Below, piece after piece: positions 6,795 through 15,912 of a DNA stretch of 39,744 nt. A program made the position numbers and the translations under genes. The stretch covers positions 181,790-221,533 of the forward strand of contig JAMPFQ010000004.1 in NCBI GenBank assembly GCA_023664345.1, in the 5' to 3' direction. Every line of letters begins with the position of its first letter. Position 1 is the stretch's first letter. The notes below the pieces were generated by a model. It ran no database searches, was not told the origin of the DNA, and saw only the letters and a list, made by a program, of their open reading frames with translations. Source of the DNA: Lachnospiraceae bacterium. GTDB lineage: Bacteria > Bacillota > Clostridia > Lachnospirales > Lachnospiraceae.

Positions 6795-9278
6795 ATGGAT
6801 CAGACAAGGATCTATCTCAACAGGGAGTGGGAATTTACAGGCCCCGGCGGCACTGTCACTGTGGACATTCCCCATACTTTCGTGGAGACAGGATACAACT
6901 GTTTCGATGAGTCCTGTTACCAGATGGAGGGCTGTTACCGAAAAACTTTCCTGACAGAGCCCGCATGGGCAGGGAAAGAAGTGCTGCTGACCGTGGACGG
7001 CGCCGCCCACTGCGCGGAAGTATACTGCAACGGCCAAAAGACAGCCTCTCACGGCAACGGGTATACCGCGTTTACCGTAAATCTCTCTCCTTACCTGAAC
7101 TTCGAGGGGGAGAATCTGCTGGAAATAAAAGTGGATAGCCGGGAGACGCTGAATATCCCTCCCTTCGGAAAAGTCATCGACTATATGACCTACGGCGGCA
7201 TCTACCGGGATATCTGCCTGACCGTAAAAGAGAAAGAACAGATAGCGGATCTGTTCGTCCGCACGGACGCCGTAGGGAAAAATCGCGCACAGATCTCCGT
7301 GCAGGCCGCTTTAAAGGGCTGTGAGGGTAAAAATGCCACGGTAAAACTGTTTTTGTATAAAGTATCGGAAAGCGCAGATACGGAAAACTTTGAGGAAAAT
7401 GAATCCTGCGGAAAACTTGTCAGGGAACTGGAGACATTATCGGAAAAATTGTCTTCCGCAATCGGACAGACAAATGCGGTTGCTTCTTTCGTGGAAACAA
7501 AAGAAGCCATTCCGGAAACATCCGGGACGAATGCTGTCATACTTCTCCAAAAATATGACCTGACAGATATCATCCCCTGGGACACGGAGCATCCGCAGCT
7601 TTATTTCATAAAGGCGGTTCTCTGTGTAGATAACATGGAAAAGGATACCTGCATCCTGCGCACAGGTTTCCGCACGGCGCGGTTCCAGGCGGACGGCTTT
7701 TATCTCAATGGCAGAAAAGTCAAGCTGCGGGGCCTGAACAGGCATCAGAGTTTCCCCTATTTCGGTTATGCCATGCCCCGGCGGGTGCAGCGGCGCGACG
7801 CGGATATCCTGAAAAAGGAACTGGGGCTTAACGCGGTCAGGACTTCCCATTATCCCCAGTCCCACGCTTTTCTGGACAGATGCGATGAACTGGGACTGCT
7901 GGTATTTACGGAACTGCCCGGCTGGCAGTATATCGGGGATCAGGAATGGAAAAAACAGGCCTGTAGAAACGTAAAGGAAATGGTCTCCCAGTACCGCAGC
8001 CACCCCTCCATCTTTATCTGGGGCGTGCGCATCAATGAATCCGTGGACGACGACGCTTTTTATAAAAAGACAAATGAGATTGCTCACAAGCTGGACGGCA
8101 CAAGGGCCACCGGAGGCGTCCGTTTCCTCCAGAAGAGCCATCTACTGGAAGATGTCTACACCTACAACGACTTCCTCCACAATGGCACGAACAAGGGAGC
8201 GGACGAGAAGAAAAAGGTCACGCCGGATATGAACAAGGCCTACCTGATCTCGGAATATAACGGTCACATGTACCCCACCAAGGCCTTTGACCCGGAACGG
8301 TGCCGGACGGAACACGCCCTGCGCCATGCCAGGGTTTTAAATGAGATCTACAAGCAGGAGGATATCGCGGGAGGCTTCGGCTGGTGCATGGCCGATTACA
8401 ACACCCACAAGGATTTCGGCAGCGGCGACCGGATCTGCTACCACGGCGTCCTGGATATGTTCCGCAACCCCAAGACAGCGGCGGCTGTATACGCCAGCCA
8501 GCAGGAGGACAGGCTTGTGTTTGAGGTCTCTTCCTCCATGGACATCGGCGAACATCCCGCCGGAAATATAGGGGATGTTTACGCCTTTACCAATGCGGAC
8601 AGCATAAAGCTGTACAAGAACGGCGCTTTTGTAAAAGAATTTTTCCCGGACAGGAAACAGTTCGGCTATCTGCCCCATCCGCCTGTGAAGATAGACGACT
8701 TTATCGGCGGCCTGATGGAAAAGCAGGAGGGCTACTCCCATAGAAAGGCGGAAAAGATCAAGGAAGTGCTGTTTGCCATCCAGAAATACGGACAGAATTC
8801 CCTCCCGCCCAGATACATGGCGAAAATGCTGCGGCTCATGGCGACGGAACACATGACCATCGCGGACGGCTACCGACTGTACAGCAAATATGCCGCCAAC
8901 TGGGGCGATGAAGTGACCGCTTACCGCTTTGAGGCAGTCTGCGGCGGCAAGACCGCGGCTGCGATCGAGAAGAAGCCTTTTTCCGCCATTCATCTGGAGA
9001 TCGATGTGGATACCACAAAACTGACAGAAAGAGAAACTTATGATGTGGCATCCCTGCGGTTTTGCATGAAAGATGAAAACGGCAATCTGCTGCCTTTTTA
9101 CCAGGAACCCGTCACATTGAAAGCGGAGGGCGCGATCTCCCTGATGGGTCCTCAGATCATCAGCTTAAAAGGCGGCATGGGCGGCGCTTTTGTGAGGACA
9201 AAAGGCGAACGCGGCATGGGCGTGCTGACCGTTACGGCTGAAAGAACGGAACAAAAAATAGAGTTTGAAGTAGTCTGA
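6795..9278 (+). CDS. Glycoside hydrolase family 2 (beta-galactosidase-like)
   Basis: An 827-residue GH2 enzyme: N-terminal sugar-binding jelly roll (about 1-160, DIPHTFVETGYNCFDESCYQ), an immunoglobulin-like domain, a TIM barrel beginning at GLNRHQSFPYFGYA, and C-terminal beta domains. The acid/base Glu415 lies in RINESVDDD and the nucleophile Glu487 in LISEYNGHM. GH2 covers beta-galactosidases, glucuronidases and mannosidases; the exact specificity is not fixed by these motifs. No signal peptide, so a cytoplasmic enzyme. ATG 6795 is preferred over ATG 6783 because the ribosome site would abut 6783 and because the two downstream genes use the same 13-base arrangement. First gene of an operon with a sugar symporter and an alpha-galactosidase, implying use of galactose-containing oligosaccharides. 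Confidence 0.88.
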   Translation: MDQTRIYLNREWEFTGPGGTVTVDIPHTFVETGYNCFDESCYQMEGCYRKTFLTEPAWAGKEVLLTVDGAAHCAEVYCNGQKTASHGNGYTAFTVNLSPYLNFEGENLLEIKVDSRETLNIPPFGKVIDYMTYGGIYRDICLTVKEKEQIADLFVRTDAVGKNRAQISVQAALKGCEGKNATVKLFLYKVSESADTENFEENESCGKLVRELETLSEKLSSAIGQTNAVASFVETKEAIPETSGTNAVILLQKYDLTDIIPWDTEHPQLYFIKAVLCVDNMEKDTCILRTGFRTARFQADGFYLNGRKVKLRGLNRHQSFPYFGYAMPRRVQRRDADILKKELGLNAVRTSHYPQSHAFLDRCDELGLLVFTELPGWQYIGDQEWKKQACRNVKEMVSQYRSHPSIFIWGVRINESVDDDAFYKKTNEIAHKLDGTRATGGVRFLQKSHLLEDVYTYNDFLHNGTNKGADEKKKVTPDMNKAYLISEYNGHMYPTKAFDPERCRTEHALRHARVLNEIYKQEDIAGGFGWCMADYNTHKDFGSGDRICYHGVLDMFRNPKTAAAVYASQQEDRLVFEVSSSMDIGEHPAGNIGDVYAFTNADSIKLYKNGAFVKEFFPDRKQFGYLPHPPVKIDDFIGGLMEKQEGYSHRKAEKIKEVLFAIQKYGQNSLPPRYMAKMLRLMATEHMTIADGYRLYSKYAANWGDEVTAYRFEAVCGGKTAAAIEKKPFSAIHLEIDVDTTKLTERETYDVASLRFCMKDENGNLLPFYQEPVTLKAEGAISLMGPQIISLKGGMGGAFVRTKGERGMGVLTVTAERTEQKIEFEVV

Positions 9279-9313
9279 ACGATCACAGACTGCGGAAAGG
9301 CACAGGCATTAAA

Positions 9314-10672
9314 ATGAAACTGACAAACAAAGAAAAAATATCCTACGGCTTCGGCGCGGTGGGAAAAGATATGGTGTACAGCATTGTATCCGGGTATCTG
9401 CTCTATTATTACAACACCGTCCTTGGCATCAGCGCCACATTTGTCGGCGTTCTGTTCATGGCGGCCAGGATCTTTGACGCGTTCAACGATCCTTTCATGG
9501 GGATCGTGGTGGAAAAGACCAACACCAGGATGGGGAAATTCCGCCCCTGGCTGCTCATCGGAACCATTACAAACGCCGTGATCCTGGTGCTGATGTACAT
9601 GGTGCCGAAGGGCGTGAACGGAACGGGACTTCTGGTCTATGTGTCCGTGGCGTATATTCTGTGGGGCGTGACCTACACCATTATGGACATTCCGTTCTGG
9701 TCCATGATCCCCGCCATCACCCAGACCGGAAAAGACAGGGAGAATCTGAGCGTTATCGGTCGAAGCTGCGCCAGCGTGGGCTTTGCGGTCCCTACCGTGC
9801 TCACCATGGTGGTGGTTCCCATCCTGGGCGGCGGAAGCGAGCGCAGGGGCTTTGCCATCTTTGCCATGATCATCGCGGCGTTTTTCCTGATCGCGGAATC
9901 CGTGACCGTGCTGAACGTGAAAGAAAAGGTGCGCGTCAAACAGGAAACCGTCTCCGTGTCGGAAATGATACGCGCCCTGTTCAAAAACGACCAGGCGCTG
10001 ATCGTCGTGACCGCCATCATTGTGTTCAACGCCTCCCTGTACCTGACACAGCAGCTTGCAATCTACTTCTTCAAATATGACATCGGCAACGCGGAACTGG
10101 TGAGCCTCTTCGGCGCGGTGGGCGGCGGCGTGCAGATCGTCTCCATGATGCTCCTGCCCCTTTTCCGGAAGAAATTTGAGACAAAGGATATTTTAAAGGG
10201 CGCTATCAGCGTTACCATCGTGGGATATCTGTTCATGTTCATCCTGGGCGCCCTGCATAAGAACAATATCGTGCTGCTGTGCATCGCCGCCATGATCATT
10301 TTCTTCGGATTCGGCCTTGCCACCGTGCTGACCACCATCTTTCTGGCGGACACCGTGGATTACGGCGAGTGGAAGAACGGACAGCGCAGCGAAAGCGTCA
10401 TTTTCTCCCTGCAAACCTTTGTGGTAAAACTGGCTTCCGCCGTATCCGCCCTGATCGCAGGAGTGGGACTGGATGTGATCAAGCTGGATCAGGAGGCCGC
10501 CGTACAGAGCGCCTATACCACCACCGGGCTGCGCATCCTGATGCTGGGCTTCCCCATGGTGGGACTGGTGATCTCCATCATCTTCTTCACCAGGAAATAT
10601 AAGCTGGACGAGACCATGCTGAAGAAGATCACGGAGGAACTGAAGAACCGAAAAGATAATCTGAACATGTAA
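9314..10672 (+). CDS. GPH-family sugar:cation symporter (MelB-like MFS)
   Basis: A 452-residue membrane protein with about 12 helices. It starts with the typical GPH block KEKISYGFGAVGKDMVYSIV and has DPFMGIVVEKTNTRMGKFRPW between the second and third helices, the region of the cation-binding Asp in MelB. Members import galactosides, glucuronides or pentosides with Na+ or H+. Its place between a GH2 and a GH36 gene points to melibiose-, raffinose- or similar galactoside uptake (inference). It starts 35 bases after the GH2 stop, with GGAAAGG 13 bases before the ATG, and GH36 follows 37 bases after. No frame damage seen. Confidence 0.92.
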   Translation: MKLTNKEKISYGFGAVGKDMVYSIVSGYLLYYYNTVLGISATFVGVLFMAARIFDAFNDPFMGIVVEKTNTRMGKFRPWLLIGTITNAVILVLMYMVPKGVNGTGLLVYVSVAYILWGVTYTIMDIPFWSMIPAITQTGKDRENLSVIGRSCASVGFAVPTVLTMVVVPILGGGSERRGFAIFAMIIAAFFLIAESVTVLNVKEKVRVKQETVSVSEMIRALFKNDQALIVVTAIIVFNASLYLTQQLAIYFFKYDIGNAELVSLFGAVGGGVQIVSMMLLPLFRKKFETKDILKGAISVTIVGYLFMFILGALHKNNIVLLCIAAMIIFFGFGLATVLTTIFLADTVDYGEWKNGQRSESVIFSLQTFVVKLASAVSALIAGVGLDVIKLDQEAAVQSAYTTTGLRILMLGFPMVGLVISIIFFTRKYKLDETMLKKITEELKNRKDNLNM

Positions 10673-10709
10673 AAGCCGAAACATCAAACGGAAAGGCATG
10701 GTTATTTAT

Positions 10710-13124
10710 ATGATACGCATAGAGGGAAATTTCTTTCTGCTCTCCACCGACCATACCACATATGCTTTTCACATCCTGGAAAGCGGGCAGCCGGAGCACC
10801 TGTATTATGGAGCGAGATTGTATCTGCCGCCAGGCGGACAAGCTGCTGAAGATTCAGATGATGCCGGACAAAACAACTGCGAGATCCGGGAAATGCGCCG
10901 CGCCATGGGGGAAAAGCATGCCCATCTGCCGGGCAACAGCGTAGCTTATTCCAAAGAATATCCAAAACTGGCGCTGGAAGATATGTGTCTGGAATTTTCC
11001 TCCCTGGGCAAGGGAGATATCCGGGAACCCTTTGTGGAACTCTGCTTTGCCGATGGAAGTTCTACTTGTGACTTTGTCTTTAAGTCGGCACAGATTCTGC
11101 CCCGGAAAAAGATGTCCGAAACCCTGCCCGCATCCTATGATGAGGAAAACAGGGCGCAAAGCCTTGAACTGTGCTTTCAGGAAAAGATTCATCCCGTTGT
11201 CCTCACGCTGACCTACAGCGTATTCGAGGAAAGTGACACAATTGTCAGAAGTGCCGCTCTGCACAACAGGGGAGAAGAACAGATCACAATAAAGAGACTG
11301 ATGAGCGGCCAGCTGGACTTTGACGAAAGCGGCCTTGTCTTTACGGATTTTACCGGCCATTGGGCAAAAGAAATGAACCGCAACGACCATGTAGTCAGCG
11401 CGGGAAAGCACGTTGCCGCATCCCTGATGGGCATATCCTCCAACAGGGCAAATCCTTTTGTGATGATCAGCCGTCAGGACACCACGGAGGATCACGGCCT
11501 CTGCATCGGCTGTAACCTCATCTACAGCGGAAACCATTATGAGGCCCTGGAGGTCAGCGGGCATGGAAAGAGCCGTTTTGTAAACGGAATCCAGCCGGGC
11601 GGCTTCTCCTGGCAGCTTATGCCGGGGGAAATCTTTGAAAGCCCGGAGGCGGTGTTTGTGCTGTCGGAGCAGGGCTTTGGCGGCATGAGCCGACAGATGC
11701 ACCGCTTCGTGCGGGAACATATCGTTCGTGGAGAATGGAAGAAAAAAGAGCGCCCCATCCTGCTGAACAGCTGGGAGGCGTCTTACTTTAAATTTGACAG
11801 AAATTCTCTCTTAAAGCTGGCAAAAAAGGGAGGAGATGCCGGGATCGAGCTGTTCGTGCTGGACGACGGATGGTTTGGGAAACGGGATAATGACACCTGC
11901 TCCCTGGGCGACTGGCAGGTAAACGAGAAGAAGCTGCCCGGCGGACTGCGCTCCCTTTCAGAGGAGATAGAGCGCATGGGAATGCTGTTCGGCATCTGGG
12001 TGGAGCCGGAAATGGTAAACGAGGACAGCGATTGTTACAGGGCACATCCTGACTATGCGGTGCAGATCCCGGACAGGGAAAATGCCCTGGGCAGGAACCA
12101 GATGTTCCTGGACCTGACCAGGGAGGAAGTACAGGACTATGTGATCGGGCAGATGAGGGATGTCTTTTCCTCCGGGAAGATTTCCTATGTAAAATGGGAT
12201 ATGAACCGCATTTTCTCCGACGCTTATTCCGCTCTGCTTCCCCCCGCGCAGGCAGGCGAATTTTTCCACAGGTATATCCTGGGGCTTTACCGCATACTTG
12301 ACACACTGACCACGGAATTTCCCCATATATTGTTCGAGGGATGCGCTTCCGGGGGCGGGCGCTTCGACTTAGGCATCCTGTCCTATATGCCCCAGATCTG
12401 GGCCAGCGATAATACGGACGCAGTGGCCCGCATGGAGATCCAGGAGGGTTACAGTTACGGCTATCCGCTCTCTGTGGTGGGAGCCCATGTGTCCGGCTGT
12501 CCCAACCACCAGACCCTGCGGAGCACTCCCCTTGAGACAAGATTCCATGTGGCAGCATTCGGGCTTCTGGGCTATGAACTGAACCTCTGCGACATCAGTA
12601 AGGAGGACTTGCTTACCATCAGGGAGCAGATTGCTTTCTATAAAGAGTGGCGGAGCGTTTTCCAGTTCGGGGAATTTTACCGTCTGGCAAAGCACAGGTG
12701 GATGACAGTATCTCCCGACCGGAGCAGGGCTGCGGCGCTGACTTTCCAGGAGCGGGCGCGGGCCAACACCTTTTATGACAAGCTGAAGACAAAGGGGCTT
12801 GCGGACGAGAAAAAATATCATTTTTTCAACCGGGAATGCAAATATGATATCAGGGAATTTGGCGATCTGGTCAACACGGTGTCTCCCGTCCACATCAGGC
12901 AGAATTCCCTCCTGCACCAGGCGGTGGCGAAGTTTGTGAAGATGGACGGAGAAAAAGAGGACTATGTGCTTTACGGCTCTTTGCTGAACTCCTGCGGCGT
13001 AAAGCTTACACAGGCCTACGGCGCTACCGGATATGACGAGCATACGAGATATTATCCTGACTATGCGACAAGGATGTATTTTATGGAAGAGGAAAACGAA
13101 TCACGCCAAAAACAACTTCCATAG
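10710..13124 (+). CDS. Alpha-galactosidase, glycoside hydrolase family 36
   Basis: An 804-residue GH36 enzyme: N-terminal beta-sandwich, central TIM barrel (about 340-660), C-terminal sandwich. The nucleophile is Asp497 in YVKWDMNR and the acid/base Asp567 in WASDNTDA. The LDDGWFGKRDNDT and FGIWVEPEMVN blocks are typical of bacterial tetrameric alpha-galactosidases, as is EGCASGGGRFD. It hydrolyses alpha-1,6-galactosides such as melibiose and raffinose in the cytoplasm. ATG 10710 is chosen over ATG 10698, which would touch its ribosome site. Last gene of the GH2/symporter/GH36 operon. A degenerate gene fragment on the other strand overlaps its last bases and no terminator hairpin follows. Confidence 0.94.
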   Translation: MIRIEGNFFLLSTDHTTYAFHILESGQPEHLYYGARLYLPPGGQAAEDSDDAGQNNCEIREMRRAMGEKHAHLPGNSVAYSKEYPKLALEDMCLEFSSLGKGDIREPFVELCFADGSSTCDFVFKSAQILPRKKMSETLPASYDEENRAQSLELCFQEKIHPVVLTLTYSVFEESDTIVRSAALHNRGEEQITIKRLMSGQLDFDESGLVFTDFTGHWAKEMNRNDHVVSAGKHVAASLMGISSNRANPFVMISRQDTTEDHGLCIGCNLIYSGNHYEALEVSGHGKSRFVNGIQPGGFSWQLMPGEIFESPEAVFVLSEQGFGGMSRQMHRFVREHIVRGEWKKKERPILLNSWEASYFKFDRNSLLKLAKKGGDAGIELFVLDDGWFGKRDNDTCSLGDWQVNEKKLPGGLRSLSEEIERMGMLFGIWVEPEMVNEDSDCYRAHPDYAVQIPDRENALGRNQMFLDLTREEVQDYVIGQMRDVFSSGKISYVKWDMNRIFSDAYSALLPPAQAGEFFHRYILGLYRILDTLTTEFPHILFEGCASGGGRFDLGILSYMPQIWASDNTDAVARMEIQEGYSYGYPLSVVGAHVSGCPNHQTLRSTPLETRFHVAAFGLLGYELNLCDISKEDLLTIREQIAFYKEWRSVFQFGEFYRLAKHRWMTVSPDRSRAAALTFQERARANTFYDKLKTKGLADEKKYHFFNRECKYDIREFGDLVNTVSPVHIRQNSLLHQAVAKFVKMDGEKEDYVLYGSLLNSCGVKLTQAYGATGYDEHTRYYPDYATRMYFMEEENESRQKQLP

Positions 13125-13259
13125 CCCATTGAGAAAACATCTGCCCATATCCGAATGCTCCCTGTTCAAAAGCGCGTCCGCCACCGCAACATAGAGCACC
13201 GTATCATCCGTGAAATGGCTTCCCGGAGGAAACAACTCAAAATCCTTCGTTTTCAGCAG
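13101..13259 (-). pseudogene. Fragment of an ADP-ribosylglycohydrolase (DraG-like) gene
   Basis: The minus strand reads LLKTKDFELFPPGSHFTDD and continues TVLYVAVADALLNREHSDMG. The KTKDFELF..GSHFTDDTV pattern is the N-terminal signature of bacterial ADP-ribosylglycohydrolases, with TDDT supplying metal ligands. Only about 45 recognisable residues remain, with neither the true start (a stop lies just upstream in frame) nor the catalytic C-terminal half. The remnant runs into the end of the GH36 gene. It is non-functional and part of a decayed region. Confidence 0.7.
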
Positions 13260-13331
13260 CCTTTACCAATTGCCCTTAACCATGTAAAAGCAAGCATGCC
13301 ATTTTAGAGAAACATCGATCAAAACACTTCC

Positions 13332-13574
13332 TCAATATCCGGCCTGCGCAAACAGGGGCTCTATCTTATACTCCAGTGCGCCGGATTCCTCGTATAACTC
13401 CCTTTTGGCGGCTTCCAGGGGCGTTTCTCCCGGTTCGATATGCCCTCCCTGAGTCTCCCAGGTAGTGCGTTCTTTGTGCCTGCTGAGCAAAATCTTCCCA
13501 TTATAGCGGGAGAGCACCACCACAAATTTGTGCTTCTGCAATTCATTTATCTTAAATATTTTGCATTCTTCCAT
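13332..13574 (-). pseudogene. Truncated NUDIX hydrolase
   Basis: An 80-residue product. It carries a complete Nudix box, GGHIEPGETPLEAAKRELYEESG (G-x5-E-x7-RE-x2-EE-x-G), preceded by the usual strand VVVLSRYNGKILLSRHKE. Members hydrolyse nucleoside diphosphate derivatives such as 8-oxo-dGTP. Normal length is about 140-160 residues; here it stops after PLFAQAGY, so the C-terminal half of the fold is gone. Start ATG 13574 has AGAAAGG ten bases upstream, so it may still be translated. The truncation abuts the ADP-ribosylglycohydrolase remnant, consistent with a deletion joining two former genes. Confidence 0.75.
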
Positions 13575-13601
13575 AAGCAATGATCCTTTCTGCCGTCCGG
13601 T

Positions 13602-13731
13602 TCATCCGTTGTCACAGGGAAGCCACTGGATAAACGCTGTCTTTCTTCCGCGCCAGTTCCCTCGCGAACTCCAGACATTCCGATGCCAGCCCCTGTCCCC
13701 TGAAATCGGAATGAGTGACTACTTTTTCCGC
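13602..13731 (-). pseudogene. GNAT acetyltransferase remnant with internal deletion
   Basis: One minus-strand frame reads EKVVTHSDFRGQGLASECLE then FARELARKK: GNAT motif A with the acetyl-CoA loop RGQGLA. A second frame directly after reads KTAFIQWLPCDNG and stops. KTAFIQW is also the C-terminus of the GNAT protein at 39.4 kb. The stretch that should lie between (about 25 residues) is missing and the frame is changed, so a deletion removed the middle of the gene. The N-terminal half is also absent. Clearly non-functional. Confidence 0.7.
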
Positions 13732-13919
13732 TTTTCACAGACTTGCGGAATGGTCAGAGAATCCAGCTTCGCGCCAATATCCTCGTTCAGGAGCCTGTCT
13801 GTCATCCACTTGATGATAATCTGGTCGATGCAGAGGAATGTATCACACCCCACCAGGTCCTCCGGCAAGTATCCGGCAAAGACCAGCTTGCGGGTATCCC
13901 CAGTAAATTCGGCGTTCAG
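13719..13919 (-). pseudogene. Unidentified reading-frame fragment in decayed region
   Basis: An open stretch of 66 codons with good amino-acid character (contains KLVFAGYLPEDLVGCDTF and IIIKWMTDRLLNEDIGAKLD) but no start codon with a ribosome site. A stop lies immediately before it; an ATG in another frame at about 13925 gives MTERRIYWGY and could be the original start, implying a frameshift. It follows the AlbA_2 gene by 7 bases on the same strand, so it may be a remnant of the next gene of that operon. I do not recognise the family. Confidence 0.35.
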
Positions 13920-13926
13920 TCATATT

Positions 13927-15390
13927 TTATCCATTCACCTGCCATTTCCCAGAGCGGTTATTCCCGATACGTGTAATGACACCTTCTTTTTGAAGCCTTG
14001 CCATAATACGCTTCACTGTACTGAGCGAATATCCCGTTATATTTTGAACTTGCTTTTGTGTCAATGCGGCATCTCTCCTTATGAGTTCAAGAACTACTCT
14101 TTCCTCGGTGGAAAGATTTCTCAAAATCAAATGGAGTGTTGGAATGGTATCAATGGTGTCATAATTAGTGTCAATAGTGTCAGAATGCTCTTGACCCAAT
14201 TTATAGTCATAAGAGTATGCCTCATCCAGCGGCACAATAATTCTGAACACATCACCCTCACGAAACTGTGGATTGCCGCCAGAATAAAACCGACTGTACT
14301 TAAACAGATTTCTCACACCGGAGCCAAGCCTGTCTGCTCGGCCAATGTTTCTGAAAAACGTGGCAATAATTGGATTTTTTGAGGTCGGTTCCAGGTTCTC
14401 CGGCGTTATAGGGCCATCTTTTACAGCACGGTTCGCATTTTCCGTGTACATCTGATCCTGCATAATAACAAACTTTGCCGTGTAAGAACTAACAAATTCT
14501 CGGTGCATCAGGGTATTGCTCACCATTTCTCGCACAAGAACATCCCGGAGACTGACACGATCAACACCTTCCAGAAAGAACTTGTCGGGCAAATGTTTTT
14601 TTGCAAAGTCCATCAGGAGATCATAGCTTTCAATCAGATTAGTGCGAATGGTTTCACGATCATCATAGCGATCCAGATTGACCTTACGCACAAGCGCGTC
14701 CGTTTCATAGGTTGGGCAGACATTCTGGATAACTTCGTCCTTGCCCAGCAAGAGGATTGCCGCCAGGTTGAATCCAGTTTCACCGGTGGCAATGTCGGTT
14801 CCATATAAGCCCGCACTTCTCAGCAGCGTCATATCGTCCATGTCCTGCCACGGATGCCGCCCCATTGCATGGTTCGCCGCGGCCTGCCGGATACGCGGAA
14901 ACAAATCGAGGCGCAGATCGTCCAATTTTGCATAAGGGTATATTTTCTTCTCGGTAAAAATATTCTGTTTGCGAATATACATGGCGGCGATCATTCCGGT
15001 AGCTGTCACTTTTACATCGGCATCATCTACGCGGTCATAGACAGTCTTTTTGTAACTGTGAACCTCGGAACTGGGCGGCACATGAATATGGATGACAGTA
15101 TGCCCCTCAAACCGCAACAACTTCGGGTCAAGATAAACCGTGGGATGAAAAAGCGTGTCACTGCTGATAACGCTGATGAAGTTTTTGATCATATCCGGTG
15201 CGGCTTTTTCCGGCACACCGACCACCGTCCCATCATCCAATACGCCCAAGAATAAATCGCCGCCGAAACGGTTCAGGAAAGAGCAGACGCTTTCATAAGT
15301 GTCATGCTCGATTCCATTTCCGCAGCGTTTGAACTCTACCGCGACCGTCTCTCCGACAGCGAGAATGGATTGAAATGTTTCGCTATTCAA
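13927..15390 (-). CDS. Schlafen-type AlbA_2 domain ATPase with C-terminal winged helix
   Basis: A 487-residue protein. The AlbA_2 (divergent AAA-4) domain spans about 10-130 with VEFKR (19-22) and FGGDLFLGVLDDGTVVGV. A GHKL-like ATP-binding domain (HATPase_c_4) follows around 270-390 (LVREMVSNTLMHREF, and RADRLGSGVRNLF). The end is a winged helix (TQKQVQNITGYSLSTVKRI). Relatives are annotated as RecG-like or transcriptional regulators and many sit in defence islands. The TTG start (15390) has AAGGAAGGGAG upstream and overlaps the stop of the brxA remnant as TTGA, so it was translationally coupled to it. The frame is intact even though its neighbours are broken, suggesting it is still selected or only recently orphaned. 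Confidence 0.82.
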   Translation of the reverse strand: MNSETFQSILAVGETVAVEFKRCGNGIEHDTYESVCSFLNRFGGDLFLGVLDDGTVVGVPEKAAPDMIKNFISVISSDTLFHPTVYLDPKLLRFEGHTVIHIHVPPSSEVHSYKKTVYDRVDDADVKVTATGMIAAMYIRKQNIFTEKKIYPYAKLDDLRLDLFPRIRQAAANHAMGRHPWQDMDDMTLLRSAGLYGTDIATGETGFNLAAILLLGKDEVIQNVCPTYETDALVRKVNLDRYDDRETIRTNLIESYDLLMDFAKKHLPDKFFLEGVDRVSLRDVLVREMVSNTLMHREFVSSYTAKFVIMQDQMYTENANRAVKDGPITPENLEPTSKNPIIATFFRNIGRADRLGSGVRNLFKYSRFYSGGNPQFREGDVFRIIVPLDEAYSYDYKLGQEHSDTIDTNYDTIDTIPTLHLILRNLSTEERVVLELIRRDAALTQKQVQNITGYSLSTVKRIMARLQKEGVITRIGNNRSGKWQVNG

Positions 15391-15897
15391 TCGCCTGCAC
15401 TCCCTTCCTTGCTTTTTGATTTGTCTATCACTCCTGCCTCGTACAGCATCGACCGAGCCGGTTCAGCGTAGCGTCAGTCCACCCGGCAACCTTTTCATTC
15501 TGAGTCTGCTTGTTCTTGAAAAAGATGCGCACATCTCTGTCGGGCAGTTCATTTGTGCCGAGGATCATTTTCTCCCGGACAACCTCGTAAACAAAATCGA
15601 AAAACAGCGTATCATATGCCATCGCGCCAGCCAGCGCAAAGAACTTTTGTGCAGCAAGGTCACTTTCGAAGAACAACGGATAGAAACTGCTGTCCAAACT
15701 GCCTACACGGGCAGACACCGAACTGAATATCTGATTGGCGCGGAGGGGAGTGGGCGCTGAGAAAATGTTTCCCGCTGATTCAGGCCTTTCACATTCTCCA
15801 TGCTGCTGCCCTCATTCAAGAGCGTCACGACCTTGCGGAACTCACTGAACCAGAAACACACCTTGACCGCTCCGACACTATACTCTTTTCTCTCCAT
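15387..15897 (-). pseudogene. brxA: Frameshifted brxA (DUF1819) BREX gene
   Basis: Three frames must be joined to read the protein. The first gives MERKEYSVGAVKVCFWFSEF to GLNQRE; the second NIFSAPTPLRANQIFSS through SFYPLFFESDLAAQKFFALAG, YEVVREKMILG and KVAGWTDATLNRL; the third SMLYEAGVIDKSKS and stop. The pattern matches BrxA/DUF1819, the small DNA-binding protein at the head of BREX phage-defence operons. The first break is a missing A in the TTT run at 15768-15770 (GAAAC where GAAAAC is expected); the second is a small deletion near 15450. The brxA stop overlaps the AlbA_2 start, and an XRE regulator precedes it. Other BREX genes (brxC, pglX, pglZ) are absent, so the system is dead here, unless the first shift is a sequencing error. 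Confidence 0.72.
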
Positions 15898-15912
15898 AAG
15901 GCGTGTCTTCTC

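Noticed and set aside
13528..14382. Plus-strand frame of 284 codons across the NUDIX/GNAT remnants and AlbA_2 gene
   Set aside because: It is antisense to recognisable minus-strand coding sequence and has no domain or ribosome site of its own.
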